A stretch of 28,087 nucleotides of DNA from JAFGHJ01 sp964525555. Its GTDB lineage: Bacteria > Hydrothermota > UBA3072. The notes below the pieces were generated by a model, which made no database searches, was not told where the DNA came from, and saw nothing but the letters and a program-made list of their open reading frames with translations. Shown here one piece after another: positions 6,925 through 13,530 of the stretch. Each line of letters starts with the position of its first letter. The stretch's first letter is position 1. A program made the translations under genes and the position numbers. The DNA is taken from positions 1 through 28,087 of the forward strand of contig CAZGHN010000021.1 of NCBI GenBank assembly GCA_964525555.1, read 5' to 3'.

Positions 6925-7566
6925 ATGATTCTATTAAAAAAATATGTTTTAAGTTTTTTAATAATTTTTGTATTTGTTTTATCTTTTGTTGCAAACGGAG
7001 AAAATAATAAAGGAGAGCTTAAAATGGAAAAAGAAGTTTTGGATAAAGCTACATTTGCCGGCGGTTGTTTCTGGTGTATAGAAGCTGCGTTCGACCAGAC
7101 TGAAGGCGTAAAAGAGGCCGTTTCCGGTTATACGGGCGGTAAAACAAAAAACCCGACATATACAGATGTCTATTCTGGTAAAACCGGACATTATGAAGCA
7201 GTTCAAGTGACTTTTGATACCAGCAAAATAAGTTATAAAGACTTAGTAAAAATATTCTGGCAGCAGATAGATCCGACCGACCCAACAGGACAATTCGCGG
7301 ATAAGGGCTCTCAATACAAAACAGCAATATTTTACCATAATGAAGAACAAAAGAAAATAGCCGAAGAATCGAAAAAGAAGTTAGAAAAATCGGGCAAGTT
7401 TAATAAACCTATAGCAACTGAAATAAAAGAAGCTACAAAATTCTATCCGGCTGAAGATTATCACCAGGATTATTATAAAACATGTCCGGTCAGATACCAG
7501 AACTACAAGGTAGGCTCGGGCAGAGAGTCTTTTTTAAAGCGAGTCTGGAAAGAAATAACTGATTGA
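6925..7566 (+). CDS. msrA: peptide methionine-S-sulfoxide reductase with signal peptide
   Basis: Reduces methionine-S-sulfoxide in oxidised proteins. 213 residues from ATG 6925, chosen because GGGAG lies just before it and because it begins a clean signal peptide (basic KK, then FLIIFVFVLSFVA). The catalytic motif GGCFWC has Cys48. Further family motifs are VSGYTGG, YEAVQVTFD, FWQQIDPTDPTGQFADKG and AEDYHQDYY, with a later Cys in TCPVRYQ that may resolve the disulfide. The signal predicts action outside the cytoplasm. A second, well-formed ribosome site and ATG at 7012-7026, in frame just after the signal peptide, could yield a cytoplasmic form. An in-frame ATG at 6808 exists upstream but lacks support. 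Confidence 0.92.
   Translation: MILLKKYVLSFLIIFVFVLSFVANGENNKGELKMEKEVLDKATFAGGCFWCIEAAFDQTEGVKEAVSGYTGGKTKNPTYTDVYSGKTGHYEAVQVTFDTSKISYKDLVKIFWQQIDPTDPTGQFADKGSQYKTAIFYHNEEQKKIAEESKKKLEKSGKFNKPIATEIKEATKFYPAEDYHQDYYKTCPVRYQNYKVGSGRESFLKRVWKEITD
7009..7026 (+). promoter_or_regulatory. internal Shine-Dalgarno and ATG inside msrA
   Basis: AAAGGAG, then an 8-nt spacer from GGAG to ATG at 7024, in frame with msrA at codon 34. This would start a signal-less MsrA (MEKEVLDKATFAGGCFWC), the usual length of cytoplasmic MsrA. Confidence 0.6.
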
Positions 7567-7572
7567 TAATAG

Positions 7573-7638
7573 CCACTAAGACACTAAGACACAAAGTTTT
7601 TTGTTTGTTTTTTCTTTGTAGTCTTTGTGTCTCTGTGG
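7573..7638. repeat. inverted pair of CACAAAG words
   Basis: The left arm CCACTAAGACACTAAG... (7573-7596) is an imperfect inverted repeat of the right arm (7614-7638, ending CTCTGTGG), with about 20 matching positions and a T-rich 17-nt loop. It begins 6 nt after the msrA stop. There is no terminal T-run, so it is not a canonical terminator. Confidence 0.65.
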
Positions 7639-7682
7639 TTCCTTAAGTGGATTCTTCGCTTCGGAGTCAAATAGTTAAATTA

Positions 7683-7718
7683 AAAAATAGAGAAATAGTA
7701 TTACGGATCCTTCGGATC
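7683..7718. repeat. 36-bp exact repeat, copy 1
   Basis: A stretch ending in TATTACGGATCCTTCGGATC is identical over 36 bases to 19585-19620. The last 13 bases form a small hairpin (GATCC TTC GGATC). Similar but diverged sequence continues on both sides. Confidence 0.85.
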
Positions 7719-7748
7719 TGTTGAATAGTTGAATTGTTGGATAGTTTT

Positions 7749-8096
7749 TTAGGATTAGCAGAATAGCAGGTAGTTGAGCGAGGATTAAGAATTAGGTGAG
7801 AAGCTTCGAAGAAAAGCAAGGATTAAGAAAAAACACTTACCACTTAATCCCTAATCCATGAACTTCTAACTCTTGCTACTTCTAATCCTATTTTTATCTC
7901 TGTGTCTCTGTGTGAGAATTGTTTAGGATTAGGAGAAAAATAGAAAGTCAAGCTAGGATTAAGGATCAGTTGCAAAACTGCGAAGTAGGGCAAGGATTAC
8001 GCAAAAAAAGCTTACCACTTAATCCATAACCCCTGAATTTCTAACGTGCACTTCTTCTAATCCTATTAACTTTCTCTGTGTACTCTGTGGTAAAAA
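7749..8096. repeat. two tandem ~174-bp units built of inverted words
   Basis: Both units start with TTAGGATTAG (7749, 7923) and share, in order, an AAGGATTA word, CTTACCACTTAATCC, TTCTAAC, ACTTCTAATCCTATT and TCTCTGTGT at a constant offset of 174 (for example 7899 and 8073). Each unit is itself a long imperfect inverted repeat, because its right end (CTTCTAATCC) is the complement of its left end (GGATTAG). No ORF is present. This fills most of the 588-bp gap between msrA and hpt. Confidence 0.7.
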
Positions 8097-8119
8097 TTTG
8101 GGTGGTGTGTGGTACGCTC

Positions 8120-8148
8120 TTGACATTTATTTCTGCGTTCTTTAAATT
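8120..8148 (+). promoter_or_regulatory. promoter for hpt, start point at the ATG
   Basis: TTGACA (8120-8125), 17-nt spacer, TAAATT (8143-8148, 4 of 6 consensus). Six bases separate the -10 from the ATG at 8155, so the mRNA should be leaderless. Confidence 0.5.
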
Positions 8149-8154
8149 CCAAAT

Positions 8155-8706
8155 ATGAAAACAATAAAAGAAATAAAATTCGAGACCCTTATAGACGAAA
8201 ACGATATAGCAACACGAGTAAAGGAGCTGGTGAAAGAAATCGCAGAAGACAGTAAAGGTAAAGAAATCTTTGTAATAGGTATTTTAAAAGGAAGCTTTGT
8301 ATTTTTATCCGATTTACTAAGGCTATTTTATATTCATAACATACACCCTTCTCTGGATTTCATTACTGTTGAATCCTATGGTTCCGGCAAAGTATCCTCA
8401 GGAGACTTAAAAATGCTTAGAGATATTACAACCGATATTGAAAATAAATGGGTTTTAATCGTTGACGATATACTCGATACAGGAAGAACATTGGCTTTAG
8501 CAAAGAAATACTTTCAAAAGAAAAAACCCGCTTCAATAAAAACCTGTGTTTTTCTTGATAAACCCGAAAGAAGAGTAAATAAATTTAAAGCCGATTATGT
8601 AGGTTTTGAAATTCCGGATAAATTCGTAGTGGGATACGGCATGGATTACGATAACCTCTTCCGTGAACTGCCTTATGTGGCTGTTCTTTTAGATGAAAAA
8701 GAATAA
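8155..8706 (+). CDS. hpt: hypoxanthine phosphoribosyltransferase
   Basis: Purine salvage: transfers phosphoribose from PRPP to hypoxanthine, possibly also guanine, in the cytoplasm. 183 residues, normal length. The PRPP loop VDDILDTGRT is at about 103-112, GILKGSFVFLSDL near residue 50 holds the family's KGS/T loop, and VGYGMDYDNLFRELPYV near the C-terminus is the purine-pocket region typical of bacterial Hpt. There is no Shine-Dalgarno before the ATG, and the promoter geometry predicts a leaderless transcript. The stop TAA is directly followed by a TCTCACACAGAGCC word. The DUF2784 gene 118 bp downstream may be co-transcribed. Confidence 0.93.
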   Translation: MKTIKEIKFETLIDENDIATRVKELVKEIAEDSKGKEIFVIGILKGSFVFLSDLLRLFYIHNIHPSLDFITVESYGSGKVSSGDLKMLRDITTDIENKWVLIVDDILDTGRTLALAKKYFQKKKPASIKTCVFLDKPERRVNKFKADYVGFEIPDKFVVGYGMDYDNLFRELPYVAVLLDEKE

Positions 8707-8824
8707 TCTCACACAGAGCCACAGAGAACACAAAGTTTTGATTTTTGTTTTTTCGGTCGTCCGTCTTCTGCCCCCGGTCGGTTTTACACCTAAAATCCAA
8801 TACCTAATACCTAAAACCTAATCT
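8707..8824. repeat. intergenic words between hpt and the DUF2784 gene
   Basis: Holds CTCACACAGAGCCACAGAG followed by AACACAAAG, then GTCGTCCGTCTTCTG and CCGGTCGGTTTTAC (inverse words occur near 17471-17510), then a run of CCTAATACCTAAAACCTAAT. No promoter or ribosome site is visible. Confidence 0.6.
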
Positions 8825-9232
8825 ATGTTTTACAAAATAATAGCGGATATAATCGTAGTTTTACATTTCATCTGGATAATTTTTATGCTTCTGGGTTTCT
8901 TTTTAACAATATACGGTTTTTTTAGAAAAGAATTCTTTGATTGGTGGTTGTTTAGAACGCTTCATCTTTCAGGTATCCTTTTTGTCGGAATACTAACACT
9001 TCTGCGAAGATTTTGCCCTTTAACAATACTTGAAAACCTATCAAGAGCAAAATATAGCCCGGGGAGCACGTACCCTGGTTCATTTATCGTTCATTACATC
9101 GAAAAATTGGTGTATCCCGATGTAAATCAAACCCTTCTACGCCTTGTAACTGTATTAGGAGCACTTTTCATACTAGTTGTCTTTATAATAATTCCTCCTC
9201 AGAAGATAAAGAATTTAATAATTAAGAAATAA
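8825..9232 (+). CDS. DUF2784 integral membrane protein
   Basis: 135 residues with three to four hydrophobic segments (about 4-32, 44-60, 108-128). The arrangement W..HLSG...LRRFCPLTILEN, then a Y.GSFI.HYIEKLVYPD loop, is the DUF2784 signature as I know it. The function is unknown; inner-membrane location is inferred. No Shine-Dalgarno and no convincing promoter precede the ATG. It may be read from the hpt promoter 118 bp upstream of its start, or the gene may initiate without an SD. Confidence 0.82.
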   Translation: MFYKIIADIIVVLHFIWIIFMLLGFFLTIYGFFRKEFFDWWLFRTLHLSGILFVGILTLLRRFCPLTILENLSRAKYSPGSTYPGSFIVHYIEKLVYPDVNQTLLRLVTVLGALFILVVFIIIPPQKIKNLIIKK

Positions 9233-9373
9233 CATATTCTTTCAACTCCGTCGAAATTCAAAAATCAAACATCAAAATGTAAAATTACAAATTAAAATTT
9301 AAAAAATTATTCTCACACAAAGCCACAGAGAACACAAAGAAAAAATTTGTTGTTTCAATTAGACCCTCGTATA
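9233..9373. repeat. intergenic words
   Basis: AAAATCAAACATCAAAATG-type AT-rich words, then TTCTCACACAAAGCCACAG and AGAACACAAAG (about 9311-9340). These end shortly before the next promoter at 9374. Confidence 0.6.
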
Positions 9374-9401
9374 TTGACAAAGATAGATATATTTTTATAA
9401 T
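9374..9401 (+). promoter_or_regulatory. consensus promoter, near-leaderless
   Basis: Perfect TTGACA (9374-9379), 16-nt spacer, perfect TATAAT (9396-9401). The start is expected at about 9408, leaving at most a 4-nt leader before the ATG at 9412. Confidence 0.75.
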
Positions 9402-9411
9402 AAGTACGTAT

Positions 9412-9828
9412 ATGGAAAACTTAACAACTGTATTATTATCAATTATATTAGGAGGATTAATAGGAACCTATTTACGCATATTATGGGAAAGAAGAAACTC
9501 TGCCTTACTACAAAAACAAGAATTTAAAGAGACAAGATATAAATGTATTGTTATACTTTCATTATCTCTTGTGGATTTCAAAAAAAACAAATACCTATTA
9601 CATCAAAACAATAGAGAATACATTCAAACCCCAGAAGATTTAATCTCTGAATTAAAAATAGAATTGAATAATATGATTCTTTTTGCCTCAGAGGAAGTGC
9701 TTTTTTCAATGAGTGATTTCATCAAAAGTCCAACTATAGAAAACTATAGAAAAATGGCCATAGCTATGAGAAAAGATCTCTGGGGAGGTAAAATATCATC
9801 CAAAAATATAGAAAATTTAACTTTATAG
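9412..9828 (+). CDS. unknown protein with N-terminal membrane anchor
   Basis: 138 residues. One N-terminal transmembrane helix (about 6-24, VLLSIILGGLIGTYLRIL) is followed by a charged, mostly helical cytoplasmic part containing ETRYKCIVILSLSL, LISELKIELNNMILFASEEV and a conserved-looking end AIAMRKDLWGGK. I have the impression of a widespread uncharacterised family with this MILFAS...MRKDLWG pattern, but I cannot name it. There is no Shine-Dalgarno; a perfect promoter would start the mRNA about 4 nt before the ATG. It has its own promoter and is not obviously linked to neighbours. Confidence 0.75.
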   Translation: MENLTTVLLSIILGGLIGTYLRILWERRNSALLQKQEFKETRYKCIVILSLSLVDFKKNKYLLHQNNREYIQTPEDLISELKIELNNMILFASEEVLFSMSDFIKSPTIENYRKMAIAMRKDLWGGKISSKNIENLTL

Positions 9829-10020
9829 AAATTTATTTTACCAATGCGTCCTAAAAAATTTTGCATTTTTATATGTCATTTTGCTTTTTAATTTTTAATA
9901 TTTGATTTCTCAAGAAAAACCAATTAACAAATCAACTAATTAACCAATACACTGATTCGAAGAATCTCTTTTACTAATTAACCAATAAACTAATTAACTA
10001 ATATACTGATTGATTTTCAC
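9829..10020. repeat. intergenic words (CTAATTAACCAATAAAC type)
   Basis: AT-rich spacer after the unknown gene. From about 9915 to 10012 it consists of repeats of CTAATTAACCAATA / ACTAATTAACTAATATACTG with an embedded GATTCGAAGAATC hairpin (about 9954). No ORF or terminator is visible between the convergent genes. Confidence 0.6.
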
Positions 10021-11673
10021 TCAATCAAAAACCGCTCCATCCCCTGCCGATTTAACTATCTTCGAATATCTCTGGAGATATCCGCGCGGAAGTTTCTTCT
10101 TAACAGGTTTAAAGGCTTTCTTTCTCTTTTCAAACTCCGCATCATCTATCAAAAGATCTACACTTCTTCCGGGAATATCGACCTTTATTTTATCTCCTTC
10201 TTTAATTAAACCAATGGGACCACCCTCTGATGCCTCCGGAGATACGTGTCCTATTGCGGGACCTCTTGTTCCTCCTGAAAAACGACCATCGGTTATAAGG
10301 GCAACAGATTTTTCAAGTCCCATTCCGGAAATAGCCGAAGTTGGATTCAACATCTCCCTCATACCCGGCCCGCCTTTTGGGCCTTCATAACGAATAACAA
10401 CAACATCACCCGCTTTGATTTTTCCGCCTAAAATAGCCTTTATAGAATCTTCTTCCGAGTTATAAACTCTTGCAGTGCCTGTATACTGCATCATGGATGG
10501 ATCTACGGCAGACTGTTTTACAACCGCTCCGCCGGGAGCGAGATTTCCTCTCAAAATCGCGATCCCGCCTTCTTTGCTGTAAGCATTTTTTACCGATCTT
10601 ATAATATCATTATCATAAATTTCTGCATTTTCAGCTATCTTTTTTGTAGTTAAACCGCTTACAGTCGTACAATCATTAATTTTTGATTTAAGAGTCTTTA
10701 AAACTGCCGGAATTCCACCCGCATAGTTCAAATCTTCCATAAAATAATCACCTGTGGGTCTTATTTTCGTAATATTCGGAGTATCCTTGCTTATTTCATC
10801 AAAAACCTCGAGCGGCAAATCGACGCCAAATTCATGTGCTATTGCAGGTATATGAAGTACTGTATTCGTAGAACCGCCAAGAGCCATATCTATGCGTATA
10901 GCATTTTCAAAGGCTTTTTTAGTGGCTATCTTATCACACGTTATATCTTTCTTAATAAGTTCGACAATTCTTTCTCCCGATCTATAAGCAATTCTCTTTT
11001 TCTCGGCAGAAACAGCCAAATTAGTTGCGCAACCGGGAAGAGACATCCCCAGAGCCTCCGTAACACAGGCCATTGTATTAGCAGTATATAAACCCTGACA
11101 TGAACCAGCACCCGGACAGGCTTCTTTTTCAAGAGCATATAACTCTTCTTCGGAAATTTTTCCCGCCTGATATGCTCCTACTGCCTCAAAAGTATCACGA
11201 ACGAGAGAAAGCTTTCTCATTTTATATCTGCCGCTGAGCATCGGACCGCCTGTTACAACTATAGCAGGCAAACCAAGACGCCCTGCGCCCATTAGCATTC
11301 CCGGAGTAATCTTATCACAGTTAGTCACAAGTACGATTCCATCAAGCTGATGCGCATTTACAAACGTTTCAACAGAATCTGCTATCAATTCCCTGGAAGG
11401 AAGACTGTAACTCATTCCCCTATGCCCCATAGCAACACCATCACAAATACCGGGAACGGAACAATAAAAGGGCACACCGCCACCTGCGTAAACACCATTA
11501 ATAACGGCTTCCTGAATATCACGCAAATGAACATGCCCGGGAATTATATTCGTAACCGAGGAAATAACAGCAACAAACGGCTTATCGATATCCATAGGAT
11601 CGAACCCGCAGCCACAAAGAAGTGCACGTGTCGGAGCTCTCTCCACACCTTTTTTTATTGAATCACTTCTCAC
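10021..11673 (-). CDS. ilvD: dihydroxy-acid dehydratase
   Basis: Dehydrates 2,3-dihydroxy-isovalerate and its methylvalerate analogue to the 2-keto acids of valine, leucine and isoleucine synthesis; iron-sulfur and Mg2+ dependent. 550 residues, normal length. Visible motifs: PGHVHLRD (about 45-52), CDGVAMGHRGM (77-87), NCDKITPGM with Cys119 and Lys121, CPGAGSCQGLYTANTM with Cys192, and GRFSGGTRG near the C-terminus. The first region reads PGHVHL, as in the E. coli-type enzyme, rather than PCNxHL, so an oxygen-sensitive cluster type is inferred. The start is GTG at 11673 with AAAGGAGG four bases upstream. It is last in leuA-leuC-leuD-ilvD, separated from leuD by an 86-bp repeat-filled gap. Confidence 0.95.
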   Translation of the reverse strand: MRSDSIKKGVERAPTRALLCGCGFDPMDIDKPFVAVISSVTNIIPGHVHLRDIQEAVINGVYAGGGVPFYCSVPGICDGVAMGHRGMSYSLPSRELIADSVETFVNAHQLDGIVLVTNCDKITPGMLMGAGRLGLPAIVVTGGPMLSGRYKMRKLSLVRDTFEAVGAYQAGKISEEELYALEKEACPGAGSCQGLYTANTMACVTEALGMSLPGCATNLAVSAEKKRIAYRSGERIVELIKKDITCDKIATKKAFENAIRIDMALGGSTNTVLHIPAIAHEFGVDLPLEVFDEISKDTPNITKIRPTGDYFMEDLNYAGGIPAVLKTLKSKINDCTTVSGLTTKKIAENAEIYDNDIIRSVKNAYSKEGGIAILRGNLAPGGAVVKQSAVDPSMMQYTGTARVYNSEEDSIKAILGGKIKAGDVVVIRYEGPKGGPGMREMLNPTSAISGMGLEKSVALITDGRFSGGTRGPAIGHVSPEASEGGPIGLIKEGDKIKVDIPGRSVDLLIDDAEFEKRKKAFKPVKKKLPRGYLQRYSKIVKSAGDGAVFD

Positions 11674-11689
11674 TTTTCCTCCTTTAAAA

Positions 11690-11768
11690 AATTATTCTCA
11701 CACAGAGACACAAAGACCACAAAGATTTTCATTTTTTACTACTCCCTACTCTCTTCTCACTACTCACT
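11690..11768. repeat. word mosaic inside the leu operon
   Basis: TTCTCACACAGAGACACAAAG and ACCACAAAG (11696-11724), then TACTACTCCCTACTCTC and TTCTCACTACTCACTAAC (about 11737-11770). The last word overlaps the leuD stop codon at 11760-11762. Confidence 0.7.
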
Positions 11769-12269
11769 AACATCGTAACCTTCATTTAAAATATACTGTA
11801 TTAAGCCTTTATTTTCTATTAGCTTAACCATCATACCTTCAAGTGATGGGAAAACATATTCCTTGCCGGAAGATTCGTTTTTAATTATACCCTCTTCAAG
11901 ATTAACGCTTACGGTTTCTCCTTCCTTGATTTCGGAGGCTGCCTCGGGCTGTATTATTAGAGGAAATCCTATATTAAAAGAATTCCGGTAGAAAATCCTG
12001 GCAAAAGTCTTAGCTATAACGCAAGAAATTCCGCTTGCTTTTAATGCTATAGGCGCATGTTCTCTTGAGGACCCGCATCCGAAATTATCACCGCCAATTG
12101 CAATATCTCCATCATCTACAACCTCATCAAAATGCTCGCCCTTAACAGGCTCAAAAAGATGGGCTGCGAGTTCTCCCGGATCCGTCATATTAAGATAACG
12201 AGCCGGAATTATCACGTCAGTATCTATATTATCCCCGAATTTCCAAACTTTTCCATGTATTTTATCCAT
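11760..12269 (-). CDS. leuD: 3-isopropylmalate dehydratase small subunit
   Basis: Swivel domain of the isopropylmalate isomerase that pairs with LeuC. 169 residues, normal for the short LeuD type. Motifs: GDNIDTDVIIPARYLN (about 12-27), GCGSSREHAPIALKASG (about 65-81) and FYRNSFNIGFPLI. Its ATG overlaps the leuC stop by one base (TAATG), implying translational coupling and equal supply of the two subunits. The final codons and stop lie in a CTCACTACTCACTAAC repeat word, so the very C-terminus (VSE) may be recently altered. Confidence 0.95.
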   Translation of the reverse strand: MDKIHGKVWKFGDNIDTDVIIPARYLNMTDPGELAAHLFEPVKGEHFDEVVDDGDIAIGGDNFGCGSSREHAPIALKASGISCVIAKTFARIFYRNSFNIGFPLIIQPEAASEIKEGETVSVNLEEGIIKNESSGKEYVFPSLEGMMVKLIENKGLIQYILNEGYDVSE

Positions 12270-13528
12270 TACAGCACCTCCTCGGGATGCACTATTCTAC
12301 CAGCAACAGCAGAGGCAGCTGCAACTGCAGGATTCGAGAGATAAACTTCACTCTCGTAGTGTCCCATTCTTCCAACAAAATTACGATTTGTTGTAGCCAC
12401 AGCCTTTTCTCCGGCTGCAAGAATACCCATATGTCCACCCAAACAGGGACCACATGTAGGAGGACCAATTACTGCTTCTGCCTCTCCAAAAATCTCTAAG
12501 ATTCCATTCTTAAGAGCCTTCATATAAATCGCAGGTGTCGGAGGAGCAATAATCAACCTCGTACTAGGAGCTACCTTTTTGCCCTTCAATATCTTAGCTG
12601 CAATTTCTAAATCTTCATACCAGCCGTTTGTGCAGGAACCGATAAACGCCTGGTCAATCTCTATCTTGCCTATGTTTTTTATGCTTTCCGCGTTAGAAGG
12701 TAGATGCGGTAGGGAAACCTGCGGATCGAGATTCGAAACATCGAAAATGCGAATCTCGGAATACTGTGCGTCAGAATCACTCTGATACATTTTATATTCT
12801 CTTTTTGCTCTATCTTTTACATATTCTTCGGTAATTTTATCCGGCGGAAATATGCCGTTTTTAGCTCCGGCTTCGACAGCCATATTACTCATGGTAAGCC
12901 TCTGGTACATACTCAGTTTGGAAATCGTGCTTCCTGTGAATTCAAGAGCTTTGTATATGGCAGCAACATTTCCAAGTTCCTTTAAGGTCATGAGTATAAG
13001 GTCTTTACCATACACCCAGTCTTTTAACGCCCCAGTATATTCGAGTTTTATGGTTTCCGGCACTCTAAGCCATATTTTACCGGTTAAGAGAGCTCCTGCG
13101 AGATCAGTGCTTCCAACGCCACTTGAAAAACAGCCAAGAGCTCCGTACGTACATGTATGGCTGTCAGCCCCAATCACAAGATCTCCGGGCCCAACCAGTC
13201 CCATTTCCGGAAGCATGCAGTGCTCTACCCCACATCTTCCGGTCTCAAAGAAGTATTTAACGTTATGTTTCTTCGAAAACTCTCTGAGTAGTTTAACATT
13301 TTGAGCGGATTTTATATCCTTATTAGGCGTAAAATGGTCAGGAACTAGAGCAATCTGCTCGTTTTTTATTCGTACATTTTTTATATCTTCAAGTATATTA
13401 ATCGTTATGGGTGCAGTTATATCATTTGCAACCATAAAATCAACATCAGCAACGACATGCTCACCCGGATTTACCTCACTCTTACCCGCATGTGCCGCTA
13501 GTATCTTTTCCGTTATCGTATATCCCAT
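12269..13528 (-). CDS. leuC: 3-isopropylmalate dehydratase large subunit
   Basis: Catalytic aconitase-like subunit with a [4Fe-4S] cluster; isomerises 2- to 3-isopropylmalate. 419 residues, the length of the prokaryotic/archaeal-type LeuC rather than the ~465-residue E. coli type. Cluster ligands are visible in IGSCTNGW (about residue 297) and in GPPTCGPCLGG (two Cys, about 357-360). GADSHTCTYGALGCF and the terminal NRNFVGRMGH...YLSNPAVAAASA are also typical. It starts 2 nt after the leuA stop and overlaps leuD by one base, so the three genes are tightly coupled. Confidence 0.95.
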   Translation of the reverse strand: MGYTITEKILAAHAGKSEVNPGEHVVADVDFMVANDITAPITINILEDIKNVRIKNEQIALVPDHFTPNKDIKSAQNVKLLREFSKKHNVKYFFETGRCGVEHCMLPEMGLVGPGDLVIGADSHTCTYGALGCFSSGVGSTDLAGALLTGKIWLRVPETIKLEYTGALKDWVYGKDLILMTLKELGNVAAIYKALEFTGSTISKLSMYQRLTMSNMAVEAGAKNGIFPPDKITEEYVKDRAKREYKMYQSDSDAQYSEIRIFDVSNLDPQVSLPHLPSNAESIKNIGKIEIDQAFIGSCTNGWYEDLEIAAKILKGKKVAPSTRLIIAPPTPAIYMKALKNGILEIFGEAEAVIGPPTCGPCLGGHMGILAAGEKAVATTNRNFVGRMGHYESEVYLSNPAVAAASAVAGRIVHPEEVL

Positions 13529-13530
13529 AG

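Noticed and set aside
7749..8096. Tandem unit as an insertion sequence
   Set aside because: No transposase frame and no target duplication was visible; at most it is a non-autonomous element.
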